From the NCBI GenBank assembly GCA_033026295.1, contig CM065188.1, positions 806,001-870,000 of the forward strand: 64,000 nucleotides of DNA, read 5' to 3'. Shown here in pieces: positions 11,406-21,944 of the stretch. The position numbers and the translations under genes are program-made. How positions within the stretch are numbered: position 1 is the stretch's first letter; every line of letters starts with the position of its first letter. The DNA is from Channa striata (lineage: Eukaryota; Chordata; Actinopteri; Anabantiformes; Channidae). A model generated the notes under the pieces. It was given only the letters and a program-made list of their open reading frames with translations. It did not search any database and had not been told where the DNA came from.

Positions 11406-11760
11406 CTCAGGAAGTTAAACCTGCCCCAGGAGCTGCTGACCATCTTGTACACTGCCATCATCCAGTCTGTCCTCTGCACTTTGGTTCAGCCACAAAGCTG
11501 GACAGGCACAGACTTCAGCGGGTCAGCAGAAAAGATCATTGGGACTGAACTTCCTTCCATTCAACATCTGCACCGGTCCAGAATCAGGAAATGGGCAGGA
11601 AGTATCACTGCAGACCACGCACACAAACTCTTTGAGCTCCTCCCCTCTATCAGGCACTACAGAGCTATATCCACCAGAACCACCAGAACCAGAGTCAGTT
11701 TCTTCCTCCAGGCTATGTCTGAGCTGAACTCTCCACTCACACAGAACAAATAGTCACTGC
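11406..11760 (+). mobile_element. LINE fragment (family B), 3' part of RT protein
   Basis: Contains LYTAIIQSVLC, AEKIIGTELPSIQHLHRSRI, AGSITAD, HKLFELLPS and YRAISTRTTR, the C-terminal region of jockey/CR1-like LINE polyproteins. It has the same strand and family as 5520-5935, on the other side of the copia element. The middle of the LINE between RT motif A and this region is missing from both sides. Confidence 0.75.
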
Positions 11761-12077
11761 AATAACCCTCCAAATGTGATATAGCGAGCAATATGTGTAC
11801 AGTGTGCAATATTTATATTTCTACTGTCTTCAAATGCAAATGTTAATTTAATGTCAAAAATCATGTCACTAGATACTACCAAGAGACAGAGCTAGACTGA
11901 ATTCAGTTTCTTGCTTGTCTTGTACAACTTTGCGACGTTGATTCAGATTCAGAGTCTGACTATCTAAATAAACAAAGACACAGGACCCCTTACTTTTCAA
12001 GATCTGATCTCATCAAAAATAAATAGCTATTTTTTCAAAGATCTACATTGAATTTTTGACATAAACAGACAAGCATG
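11761..12077. other. No recognised features
   Basis: Intronic sequence after the LINE fragment, including a probable LINE 3' UTR (GTGCAATATTTATATTTCTA, near 11800). Nothing else was seen. Confidence 0.4.
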
Positions 12078-12275
12078 CACATTCACACCTAAGGGCAATA
12101 TTTAGACTCACTAATTAATCTAATGTGCATGTCTATGGAATGTAGGAAGAAACCCACACAAGCACAGGGAGAAAATGCAAACTCTACACAGAAAGACCTA
12201 AGACGGCAGGGACACAAACCCACAACATTCTAGCTGTGAGGTGGGAGACAGAACCACTCCACCACTGTGCTTCGC
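12078..12275 (-). mobile_element. tRNA-derived SINE (family 2)
   Basis: Contains the common fish segments GAAGAAACCCACACAAGCAC and AAAATGCAAACTCTACACAGA. The right end is CCACTCCACCACTGTGC, the complement of a tRNA-like head (GCACAGTGGTGGAGTGG, box A-like). Related copies lie at 20521-20800 and 62175-62345, all in the same orientation. Confidence 0.6.
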
Positions 12276-14708
12276 TCAACATATGAACGTTCCCAGGTTC
12301 TATTTAGCACGTTTAGCACCATAAATTGGACATGGTCAAGTAAAGCACAGATACAGAAGTGTTTGGATAAATGAACGTGGAGCTGGACGTGGGGGAATAA
12401 CAGTGACAGTCTCTCAGTTACTTTGGTGCTAAAATAAATTGTTTGGACAAAACGTTGAAGCCGGTAGCAGTGAGAGGAACGGACACAGAGTCAAACAGAG
12501 CAGACATGGCTGAAAAGAGGAGGGAAAGACAAGAAACATAAAGATGAGGACAGTGAGGCTGGAAAGTGAGGCTGGCCTTAAAGGGGGGCAAAAAAGGCAG
12601 GACAAAGTGCGAGGGAGAGCTGATGAGACTTCCAGATCTAGAGTAGGCTGTCTCTGTTCTTCCTCTGTCTCACTTTACTTCTAGGAGAAGAACTGCAGGA
12701 CTAAAGCAAGTAACATACAGTGCAACACAGCATTCACAAAACTGCTCAGAAACCTAATCGTCGATCTGCCATGATTGCAGGTGGAGTTAGACTGGTTACA
12801 AGAAGTTATCTGATGGAATTTCTGCAGGTTTTTGCATCACTGCATCAAACCAGGGCCAAGATTTGAAGACAGAGAATAGTTTCCTTTAAAATATGTATAA
12901 CAATGACTCAATGTCAATATTCACTACATCTAGTTAAATTAGTTATATCCTGCCTTACAGATGGATGGAACCTTTGGTCTTCAGTTTATGATTGGCAAGA
13001 CTGGATTGCAGCACACTACATGCTGATGGTAATTCACACACATGGGTCTAATACAATGGGATTTACATGAGCATCAAGTCAGGTAGGCTTGTCAAACATG
13101 CCCAGAATCACCTCCTAACTCCACCATTGGTTCCAAAAAGTCCAATTTGGGGCAATTATCTACTCTGTTGTGAATTGCAGAGATTGAGAGTGTTACTACT
13201 ACACCACTAGCTGCAGCCTGTTTATTCAGATTTTATTTAACATTTGAAACATGATCAAACTTGATGCCATTGTTGCATAAATCTGACATGTTCACGTTCA
13301 AGTATAATGTATGTACAGATTCAAAGAGAGAACTGATTTCTGACTAGTTACTTTTGAACCTGTACTGCGTAGCAGTATTAAACGACAACCCACTTGGTTA
13401 CCTCTAAGTAGTATTATTTAAGGTAAGAGAGGTCAGCTTGTGGCTGGGAGGTCTCCAGTTCTTTCCTTAGACTGGCAGGATAAAATCTGATAGGTGTGAA
13501 AATGCACTTTTTCATTAATTCATTATTTAATGAAAAGATCGTCCCGCACAGCTACAATTGGGTTGAATTATTTATCCAACGATGAATCTGCCAAATTTTT
13601 ACAATGTCAATGAATAATCAAGTTAAATAATCATGATCACGATATTAAACTAAATAATGATGATTTTTATTTTGCCCATAACCTAGTAGCCCTAGTGTGT
13701 ACTGCAGCGTTATGGAATTTCAGGTTTTTCTTTGCCCTTCAGAGCTCCGTGCGAAATCATTTGTGGCACTCTTACTGCTGTCCAAGTAAGAGTGTTACTG
13801 GAACTCGTTTCTGCTACCGCTTTAAGCCCCGATGCTCGATGTTGTCCACGTGCTGTCCTGTCCCAGTTTACTCTGTTGTCTCTTTCCTGCTGCAGGTGGG
13901 CTTTTAAAATCCTGCACAGTCACCCCGTTCTATCAGCAATGTCAGATCAGATAGCTGTTTGTTTTGTACAGACTTCAAAAGATTGCTGTAAGGTTATTTT
14001 TGTAAGTACAGTACCAGGAGCGGGCTTCTCCCAGCCATGCATTTTTAGTGGCATTAAGTCTTTCATTCAGATCAATATTTCATGTGTGAATTAGGTTTAA
14101 AAGTCTAGCAGAGAACAAAAAAGAAAACTAAGCAATATTGAGGGAAAACAATATTACTATGCAAAATAAAACCCACTTTCGTGACACTTAAGGCCAGTGC
14201 TGTCATAAATATTTATGAAAATGAGCTGAGTTATAAATCCAGAAAATAAATGACTAGGAGGATTTTCGCTGGATGCAAGGCTATATTAAAAATTGGATGA
14301 ATTCTATTAGAACAATAGCTCAAAAATGGCTCCAGAGATCACTTGCAATTGTCTTTGGGAAACTTGAGTGTTGGAGTGATAATGAAATAACTTTCTGAAA
14401 ATAACACCTTTGGGTCCTTTTTGAAGACTTGCTTATATGGCATAGAGAGGACCATAGGGGCTGTGGAGTAGAACGCACCATTACCTGAATATATTTGGTC
14501 AAGATGACCTGCCTTGTAACTGTATGTTATGCAGAATGTAGGCATAATGTTAGAATATTTGTTTTAAACAGAATATGCTTAAGAGCTGTCAGCAGCAGTT
14601 TTACTTTTGTATCAAGTAGCAAAAACATTGTATGTATGTTTTTCTGCTAATTTGCCTTATTCAACATCTCACGTCCCTCAGTGTTACTATTGCATGATCA
14701 CAATATTT
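12276..14708. other. Intron, no recognised features
   Basis: Unique-looking sequence with a purine-rich patch near 12500-12620. No exon, transposon protein or RNA gene was recognised. The stretch near 14180-14260 is compositionally plain and could be a conserved element, but that needs alignment. Confidence 0.4.
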
Positions 14709-15779
14709 ACACTCACTGGATACTTTATTAGGTACACCTGTACATTCTAATACAGTCCAATACAGCAGCTCTTATACTAATACTGGACGGCATTACAAGA
14801 GGCATACCATTCATTTTAAACATAGTGGCCAAAACATTAGAACCATCTCTTCTTATAATGCCATCCAGTACAACTCCACTAACCACTTTGACCTCAGTCA
14901 TAAACACATATTTGTGAGAGTTCCAACTTACAAACTGACAAATTAGAACCTTGTAAAATCATAATTCGATTCAAAATTTGATACTTCCAGATTGGACTAC
15001 TGTAATTCTCTACTTTCAGGCTGCCCCGGTAACTCTAAAAAGCCTACAATTAATCCAAAATGCTGCAACCATTATTACTGACTAGGATTGGTAAAATAGA
15101 TCACATTTCACCTCTACGTCTTTCCATTGGCTTCCCATTAAATGTAGAATAGAATTTAAAACCCTTCTTCTTACCTGTAAAGGTCCATCCTACCTAAAAG
15201 ATCTCCTAGTACCATATCATCCTAATAGACCACTTTGGTCTCAGAATCCAGTCCTACTTGTGGTTCCCAAAAATAGAATGGGAAGCAGAGCCTTTAGCTA
15301 TCAAGCTCTCCAGCTCCCAGTCCAGATTCGGGAAGTAGAAACCCTCTCTACTTTTAAGACTAGGCTCAAAACCTTCCTCTTTGATAAAGCTTATAGTCTT
15401 GACTTTATTATAAAAAGTGCCAGTTTACCTATCTATTGATGACTACCTCCAGCAGGACAACAAGCCATGTAAACAAGCTCATTAATTTTCATACTGGTTT
15501 CTTCAACATGACTTGTACTCAAATGGCCTCAGCAGTCAACAGATGTTAATGCAACAGAGGACCTTTGGGATGTAGTGAAAAGGGAGATTCCCATCATAGA
15601 TGTGCAACCAACAACTTTTTGCATGATGCTATCAGGTCAATATGGAACAAAATTTCTAAGGAGTGTTTCCATCACCTTGTTAAATCTAAGCCAGAAACAA
15701 TTAAGGCAGTTCTGAAGGCAATATGGGTCCAATCCAGTTGTAGGACAGTGTACCATATTAGGTGGCCATTGAGTGTATA
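14709..15779 (+). mobile_element. Tc1-like DNA transposon, degenerate and split
   Basis: The ends are imperfect inverted repeats. The left is TACACTCACTGGATACTTTA followed by TTAGGTACAC, and the right, on the opposite strand, is TACACTCAATGGCCACCTAA. The right half encodes transposase remnants: DYLQQDN (first catalytic Asp region, near 15450) and WPQQSTDVNATEDLWDVVKREI (in two pieces, with the catalytic Glu context), as in DD34E Tc1-like transposases. Stops and shifts make it inactive. Most of the N-terminal transposase is missing, replaced by a LINE fragment (14985-15410). Confidence 0.75.
14985..15410 (+). mobile_element. LINE fragment (family A) within the Tc1-like element
   Basis: Reads as the LINE C-terminal region: DWTTVILYF-like nucleotide sequence GATTGGACTACTGTAATTCT, then LIQNAA-, HWLPIKCRIEFKTLLLT and a PVQIRE-like end, with nucleotide identity in long blocks to 9089-9500. 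Both ends are truncated: the 3' tail stops soon after CTTGACTTTATTATAAAA. It is surrounded by Tc1-like sequence on both sides. Confidence 0.75.
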
Positions 15780-16347
15780 CATAGCCCTGTGTGTAAAAGC
15801 AATCTCATTTTTCAAAAAAGCAACAAATTAAAAAGAAAAGATATTCTGTATTACATCAACACGTCAGAGTAAGTTTGTAGTTGGTAAAGAATAAAATATA
15901 TTTTGGAGGATATTCAGGTAAAGGAATTATAGATATAAAAGTCTAACAAAATCTTATTACATTAATAAAAGAAATCTTAAAATTCCCTACTATTAACAAT
16001 ATTCTAGTTCTACAACGCTCAACCACTTTTTCATGATTTAGTCCTGCAGCCCTGTATCTCTATGGTTATGGTCCAGTCTGACAAACCTGTATCTTCACAG
16101 TTCATTTCAACTTTCCCAGCCATCCTCGTAATCAGCTCAGCGAGTAGGGAAAGTAGGGATGTTAGATAGAAATGGATCCTCTGGGATTTTTTAGTTCCTA
16201 TTTAATTCTAAGTGCAGTTATAAAGATAAAAAAGCTACTTGTGTATGCAACACTACAAACAAAGAAAGAAAGACAACAACAGAGTATAGCATGTATAGCA
16301 ACTCAAAAATCCCCACTAAACCATCAGCCCTTCCCATGATGCCTTAC
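15780..16347. other. Intron just downstream of the 300-nt rbfox exon
   Basis: AT-rich. Contains the GTAAGG donor at 16342-16347 for the minus-strand exon. No other element was recognised. Confidence 0.5.
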
Positions 16348-16647
16348 TGTGGCTGTGCCGGTGACCGTGTGACTTCCGGAGTCTGACCCGCTCTGCTCGC
16401 TGTGACTCTGCGAGGTCTGGTACATGTTGAGTGGATGCTCACTGACGGACGCCTGGACCCCAGTATAGTCCTGCGGTGCTGCTGGGTGCTGGTGTGGATG
16501 AGGATGCGGGTGGGAGTGTGGATGTGGATGGGGGTGTGAAGCTGTGAACTCAGTTGGGATGCCGTTCTGGGAAGGGGAAGCAAACTGGGCTGATGGGTAA
16601 GCCTGGGCCATGGATGGGTCCGGGGGTGCCGGTGTGTCCTGGTTACC
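16348..16647 (-). CDS. rbfox1: rbfox N-terminal exon, 300 nt
   Basis: This is a 100-codon exon, phase 0 at both ends, with acceptor CACACAG and donor GTAAGG. It begins GNQDTPAPPDPS and then MAQAYPSAQF, so a Met at codon 13 could serve as the start in isoforms lacking upstream coding exons. The order of motifs (GNQ, MAQ.Y, QNGIP, EFTA.HPHP, DYTG, EHPLNMY, SHSEQS, TVTGTAT) follows RBFOX1 more closely than RBFOX2 or RBFOX3. The exon ends TVTGTAT and splices to QTDDAA of the 147-base exon. The region is intrinsically disordered and low in complexity, and lies N-terminal to the RRM. It carries an unusually long His-Pro run where mammalian RBFOX1 has only a short HPHP. An Rbfox-type GCATG lies just upstream of the acceptor. 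The paralogue call (rbfox1) is likely but not proven; fish have several rbfox genes. Confidence 0.93.
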
Positions 16648-18521
16648 CTGTGTGGATAAAGACATGCATGAGTGTTTCAACATCCCATCATTACTCTGCC
16701 CTCGGAGTGTAAGGCAGTGATGGCTGGTTGGCCACCTTGCTCCAGAGTGAAATAGCATTGCAGCTTTTAAATGGATTGGCTCACTAACTAGTCATTGTAT
16801 CTTAAAGCCTAGCAGGATGATTTTATTAAGTTTCTTTCATCCCAAAACACATTTTTGTAGAGACACTTTAGTAAGCAAGTGTCTGTGGTCCTCATTTTTA
16901 AATACATGAATACATCTTTATTATTCCGAATTTTTTTGTACGTTTTATTACCCGCATCTGGTCCTCAACGCTTACAGCTAAAAACACCGTTCCAACTCTG
17001 TGTTGTTGAAACATTTGGAGATGGTGCCTATTGATTAGTGTGCAGATTGCTAACGCAGAATAATTCATATAAATATTTTTTATATTAAGTTAAATATAAT
17101 TTTTATTTTGAATGGAGATCTATGGTAGTCTTTGACATCTTTCATGTGTGTTTTCACACCTCCATTCATTTCACTTCTAAATTTTTCCCATCTCAGCATT
17201 ACTCACTTTTGAGGATTGTAAAACAGTACAGATGAAAAACTTTACTTGTGAAATAACGTTTTTTGCAATAGTTTTAATTTAAAACTATTAAATGTTTGAA
17301 ATCTGAAAAAGTCTTCAGGGCTCCCAATCTCACTCCAGCAAAAGCTGCAAACAGTTTGCAGCAGCAAAGCAATCACAGGCATTTTCTTCAGAAAGTAGAG
17401 CATGTGTGTCAGTCTTAGACTGAAATGTGGAGCAAACTTTAATGAAACTTTAGTTTTTCTTTTCCCTCAGTGACCTATTAGTTATTTAGTTAAACCGATT
17501 TTATCCTGTACCTTAGCATATAGCCACGCTGTGCAAAGCCAGACAGAAATCCTGTTTGCATGGTAGAGAAAGGGATGTGCTCCAGAAAAAGGGGTGATGG
17601 GTGTGGAAACCAACGTTGTGTGTGTATCCATGTTGCAGACCCAAATATCTAAGCAGTACCTACTGTGGATTGTCTATCTCTTCATCTTGCCTCATTAGCA
17701 TATTCTGATCTTATGTGGGAACAAATTTTATAGTCCAAATATTGATCAAGTCTTAGAAATGCCTGTCACACTGTGATCTGACCAGGTATGATATAATATA
17801 AGTTCCTTTAGTTTTATTATCTGCTAATTTACAAACTCGCAAACTTCGAAGTCATGCAAAAGCTAAAATCTAGCTAAACACTAAACTTTAAAAGCATTCA
17901 GCAAATTGATTATTTCATTTGATTTTAAGTGGGTTTTGTCAGCTATGGCAATAATTAGAAAAAATTTACTAGATGTGTTTCGTATTTTTTACGTCACTCT
18001 GAATACGGAGGCACTTCTCAGTACAGCCTGGGGCCGACACATTCTCATCCTCCAGCATCAGATATTGACAATTAGGGGGAAAGAACAACATCTTCAGGGT
18101 AAAGTTAAGTTACAAGAAAAATCACAGCAAACCAAAAGGCTTTATATTTAAATTATATGCATACTGGAAAAAAGCTATTGTCCTGTATATCCAATATTCC
18201 AGGGGTCCCTATATTTATAGTAGCAGGATGCAACCTGACATTAACAACCAACACTAAAAATGACATCTTTCCATGGACCAAACAAAGCCCAAAATAAAAA
18301 CATCTACAGCAAAGACAGCTGCTCAAGACATTTTAAAAATGGCTTAGCTTAGAGTGAGTGCTAGAAATGTGGTTTCAGCTGAGTGTAACCGTGAATCACA
18401 AAGAACAGTGAAAACGTTAGAGGAAAGAAAGTGACTCTGCCCCAAAAATGTCGAGTGCAGTGTGTAAGAATGTGTATGTGAGAGAAGTTACTCCTGTGGG
18501 ACATTAATATCTCAGCCATTA
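16648..18521. other. Upstream intron of rbfox
   Basis: Starts with the acceptor tract at 16648-16662. The rest is AT-rich intron with no exon or transposon recognised. Confidence 0.45.
16663..16668 (-). promoter_or_regulatory. Rbfox-type UGCAUG motif at the 3' splice site
   Basis: On the minus strand TGCATG lies 15 bases upstream of the exon's first base, within the interval where the polypyrimidine tract and branch region act. RBFOX proteins bind this exact hexamer and usually repress an exon when bound upstream of it. RBFOX genes are known to autoregulate splicing. That this copy works so is inference. Confidence 0.5.
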
Positions 18522-18737
18522 CAGAGAGAGAGCGAGCGGGAGAGAGAGAGAGAGAGAGAGAGAGAGGAAGAGGGGGAGAGAGAGAGAGGGAGAGGGAGTG
18601 AGAGAGAGAGGGGGAGAGGAAGAGGGGGAGAGAGGGAGAGGGAGAGAGGGAGAGTGAGAGAGAGAGGGGGAAGAGAGGGAGAGAGGGAGAGAGAGAGAGA
18701 GGGAGGGGGACAGAGAGAGAGAGAGAGGGAGAGAGTG
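18522..18737 (+). repeat. GA-rich purine tract
   Basis: About 215 bases that are almost entirely purine on the plus strand, with (GA)n broken by GGG interruptions. Such mirror-like homopurine runs can form triplexes. The open frames across it (Ser/Leu/Pro-rich on the minus strand) are artefacts of the repeat. Confidence 0.9.
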
Positions 18738-19799
18738 GTGCCGCCATGTGTAGGAAAAAGAAAGGAGGGAAAGATGCAGACAGTGAGTCTTGGCTAAATG
18801 CTCCACTGTGTAATGAGAACCACATTTAGAAGGCTGAAATATGCTTTACGTGGCAAAGTGCTGCACACACCCACACATGTACACACACACACTCACACAC
18901 ACACAGGCAACTGAAAGCATACAATTAAAATTCAGAATAAGCACACAGACGGGAGGAATTTGCTTCTACCTCAGAATAAAAATGGCTGTATTTTTTCCTC
19001 AAAGACAATTGTATTTGCACATTTATCTTACATTTTGAATCTGAATTACCATAAAAGCCACTGACCACTAAAATATTGACTTGGCTTTCATGGGGCATTG
19101 TCACGCTGCCTTTGTACAGTCAGCGTTCTATCTGAAAGCCACAACTCAAATGGAATAGATGACATAAGGACTTGTGTGTCCATCAGGACTTTTGAAAAGT
19201 AAATAGCTTGGGCTTTATTTCCATAACTGTGGATAATCCCGACTGATAACACTGTACTCACCAAAGCAATTACTGAGATCTTGGAATTAAACTACATGAC
19301 TAAAAGTAGGTCACAGCAGGCAACAATTTGACCTAAGACGTCAGTCAAATTCTCACTGCTCAGGGAATCTGTCCACACAAGACGTTTCGAACTGAAGCAG
19401 GAAAGTAAACCGCGACGGAAGTGACACGCTTCGAGATTTAAACAATTTTCAGCCTGAGCTCCAGTTAAAACATGATGGGAACTGCTCAGGAACTGCTGAC
19501 TATGTGTTCTGCCAAAAAAGTGCATTTTCAACAGATGCCTCCCTCCCTAAGTGGGGGCGCACTTACAACAAACAATCCCACTGGTTGTGTGAGATCGATG
19601 GGACAGACGATTCTGCTGGCAGAAAGGTTGAAGGAATTGTAATGTATGCCTTTTTCTGTGTGCTTGTGTTTGTAGCCTTGTTTCAGACTGTCACCTACCG
19701 AAAAAAACACTAAGTAATTCAACATTTCGTGTATGATCAGTGGCTTTCTACAGAGTGGTCGACACAACAGCGTCTTTCTCAGTCAACATTCTGCTCCTG
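18738..19799. other. Intron with small (AC)n, no gene
   Basis: A short imperfect (AC)n lies at 18863-18906. Nothing else was recognised up to the SINE at about 19800. Confidence 0.4.
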
Positions 19800-19940
19800 G
19801 TCTGAAATTCACGCTCACAGTCACACACAGATGGGGCATCAGTGTCTTGCTCAAGGACACATCAACATGCAATACGAGCCAGAGGCCGAACCAACATACC
19901 TGGGAACGGTGGACAAAGCGCTCGTCCTCCTGCACAGCTC
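19800..19940 (-). mobile_element. tRNA-derived SINE fragment (family 1)
   Basis: Contains AGTGTCTTGCTCAAGGACAC and GGTGGACAAAGCGCTCGTCC, on the strand complementary to the tRNA-like head. Related copies lie at 26326, 33150, 42781, 55205 and 56812. Confidence 0.55.
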
Positions 19941-20520
19941 CCGGAGGTCCCTACACCACAGAGCAAACAATGTCTAGGAAAAAGCTCTTTACTTTAATGG
20001 TCCCATGATAGTGGAACAAGCTACCAAACACTCAGCAGCTGTGAGTTTTGGCACTTCAAAATCCTTCTGTCTATTACTAAGGTGACAGTGGGTGGTGGAT
20101 TCCTCCTGGAGTGGGACATTTTAAATTGAGTTGAAGCAGTTGGACTGAAAGACCGAAGGCAGGGGGAAACACGCCTGGCTTTCAAAAATAAAAAATGAAA
20201 ACATTCTATATTGTTAGTTTAATTTGATTACATTCCAATTTGTGTTTGTGGAGAAGTACATACAGGATATATTTCTTTATGACTTCCAGCTTTGCACAGT
20301 GACTGTGCCTAAAATCCTGGACACGTGTTGTTACACAGTCAGGCTTCCAGGCCTACAATGTTCTGTCTGTACACAGACCACGGCCAAAATATGAATTTTC
20401 GCCTGAAATAGCCCATGGATGTTGAACCAAATGTTTCTTTATTTGACCATGAAAATAAAGTCTTGGTCAAATAATGTATGTAAATTTACAAAGTGCCTTC
20501 TGAATGTAGGTGAGTATTTA
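19941..20520. other. Possible old LINE end, otherwise nothing
   Basis: Near 19970-20080 the sequence translates with a WNKLP-like motif seen at the C-terminus of fish LINE proteins. This is too short to be sure. The remainder is unrecognised intron. Confidence 0.25.
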
Positions 20521-20800
20521 CATCGTCCATCCCTCCATTATTGGTAACCACTTATCCTGTTCGGGTGGCAGGAGGCTGGAGCCTATCTCAGCTGTCACTG
20601 GGTGAGAGGCGGGGCACAGGTCACCATTCACTCTCACATTCACACCTACAGGCAATTTAGAGTCACCAATTAACCAGAGATGCACATCATTCAACTGTGT
20701 GAGGACAGAAGAACCAAGAGTAAGAATATATGAAATCCACACAGACAGCTGGGGATGTGAAGCGGCATCACTAACCACTCCATCACTGTGGTGCCCTGAT
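20521..20800 (-). mobile_element. tRNA-derived SINE (family 2), longer copy
   Basis: Includes GAGCCTATCTCAGCTGTCAC, CATTCACACCTACAGGCAAT and AGTCACCAATTAACC, and the head complement CTAACCACTCCATCACTGTG. It is longer than the copy at 12078 and extends into the LINE-like 3' segment. Confidence 0.6.
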
Positions 20801-21742
20801 TTACGGCACTTTGCCATCAAATGATGGGACTTAAATTAGTTACCACTGTGGCAGTACACGTGAGGAAGAAGTTGGGAGTCCTTAAAGCCCAAACTGAAAT
20901 CTGAATCAGCAGGTAATTATAGAAGCTCTTAATGTCATTTAATTTGGGGGTAAAAACAAAATACTCACAAAACTAAAATGGCTTTTTCGAAATATAAACT
21001 TGTGCACATTTGGATGAAAGGTGTTTTGTTTCACTTCATCGACAATTTTGCTAAGTTTAGAAATTCCATCTCTAAAAGAATAACGACTATTATTAGGAAA
21101 TGACCTGCTTTACACACACACATTTAATTTTATTATTATTATTATTATTTAACCTACGAGGCAAATCAGGTGGTAGCAGTTGTTTGTCCATGCGTTGTTG
21201 GTGATGTTTTGTGTAATAGTCTGTTGCGGGGATGAACATTGTTCCCTTAGCTTGGGTTCGGGTTAAGGTTTGGATGGTGAAAGACAAACGAATAAAAGAC
21301 ACCAACAAGGAGCTTTAGCTGAACTTTTGAAAGGTTTGTCGTCCATTCTGCAGTGGACATATAACCTCGACAACATACATGAGGACAGAAGTCCCCCTCC
21401 TTCTGCTGAACAAACACAACAAACCTTTTCCAGCTTGCAGAGTTTCTGGGTTTGCCCCAGACCCCCCTGCTCCCCCCCATGTATGCGTAAAGTCATCGAT
21501 TGCTGCTAGCTTCGACCATGGATGGAGAGAACACGTGAGGTAGACAGAAGGAGATAGACACAGGACACACACACACATGCACCTTTAAAGCAAGCAGGCG
21601 GACGGACGAACCCGCAAACTAAACGGATACAAACACACACATACGCTGGAGCTCGCAGCACGCTGCCTTCTGCAGTCACAGCACAACAGTGTGGACCCAC
21701 AATGAGGAGAGAGAGAGGGAGACACGGAGGAATAAAGTCTGT

Positions 21743-21744
<2 letters not shown>
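20801..21744. other. Intron with (ATT)n, no gene
   Basis: A short (ATT)n lies at 21129-21149. The overlapping short frames on both strands have no family motifs. Confidence 0.4.
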
Positions 21745-21785
<41 letters not shown>

Positions 21786-21899
21786 CTCACAAGTACCTGC
21801 TCTACCATCTCGCCTCTGCCTTCCTCCATGCACATCCAGCTGCGCTATAAAGTCCAGCCTGCCGGTGTCTGCCTACAGCTAGCATAAATTATGGATGGC

Positions 21900-21942
<43 letters not shown>
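21745..21942 (+). repeat. Twin (TG)n microsatellites
   Basis: Two near-perfect (TG)n runs on the same strand, 21745-21784 and 21902-21942, are separated by about 117 bases of non-repeat DNA. Runs of this length can adopt Z-DNA and are usually length-polymorphic. Confidence 0.95.

Positions 21943-21944
<2 letters not shown>

Noticed and set aside
16324..16758. Treating the 144-codon minus-strand frame as one exon
   Set aside because: The CAG acceptor at 16648-16650 and GTAAGG donor at 16342-16347 bound the exon. The N-terminal extension and the VRHHGKG end are intronic readthrough.
18519..18825. Two long Ser/Leu/Pro-rich open frames (154 and 95 codons, minus strand)
   Set aside because: They are translations of the GA-rich simple repeat and have no unique sequence or conserved domain.
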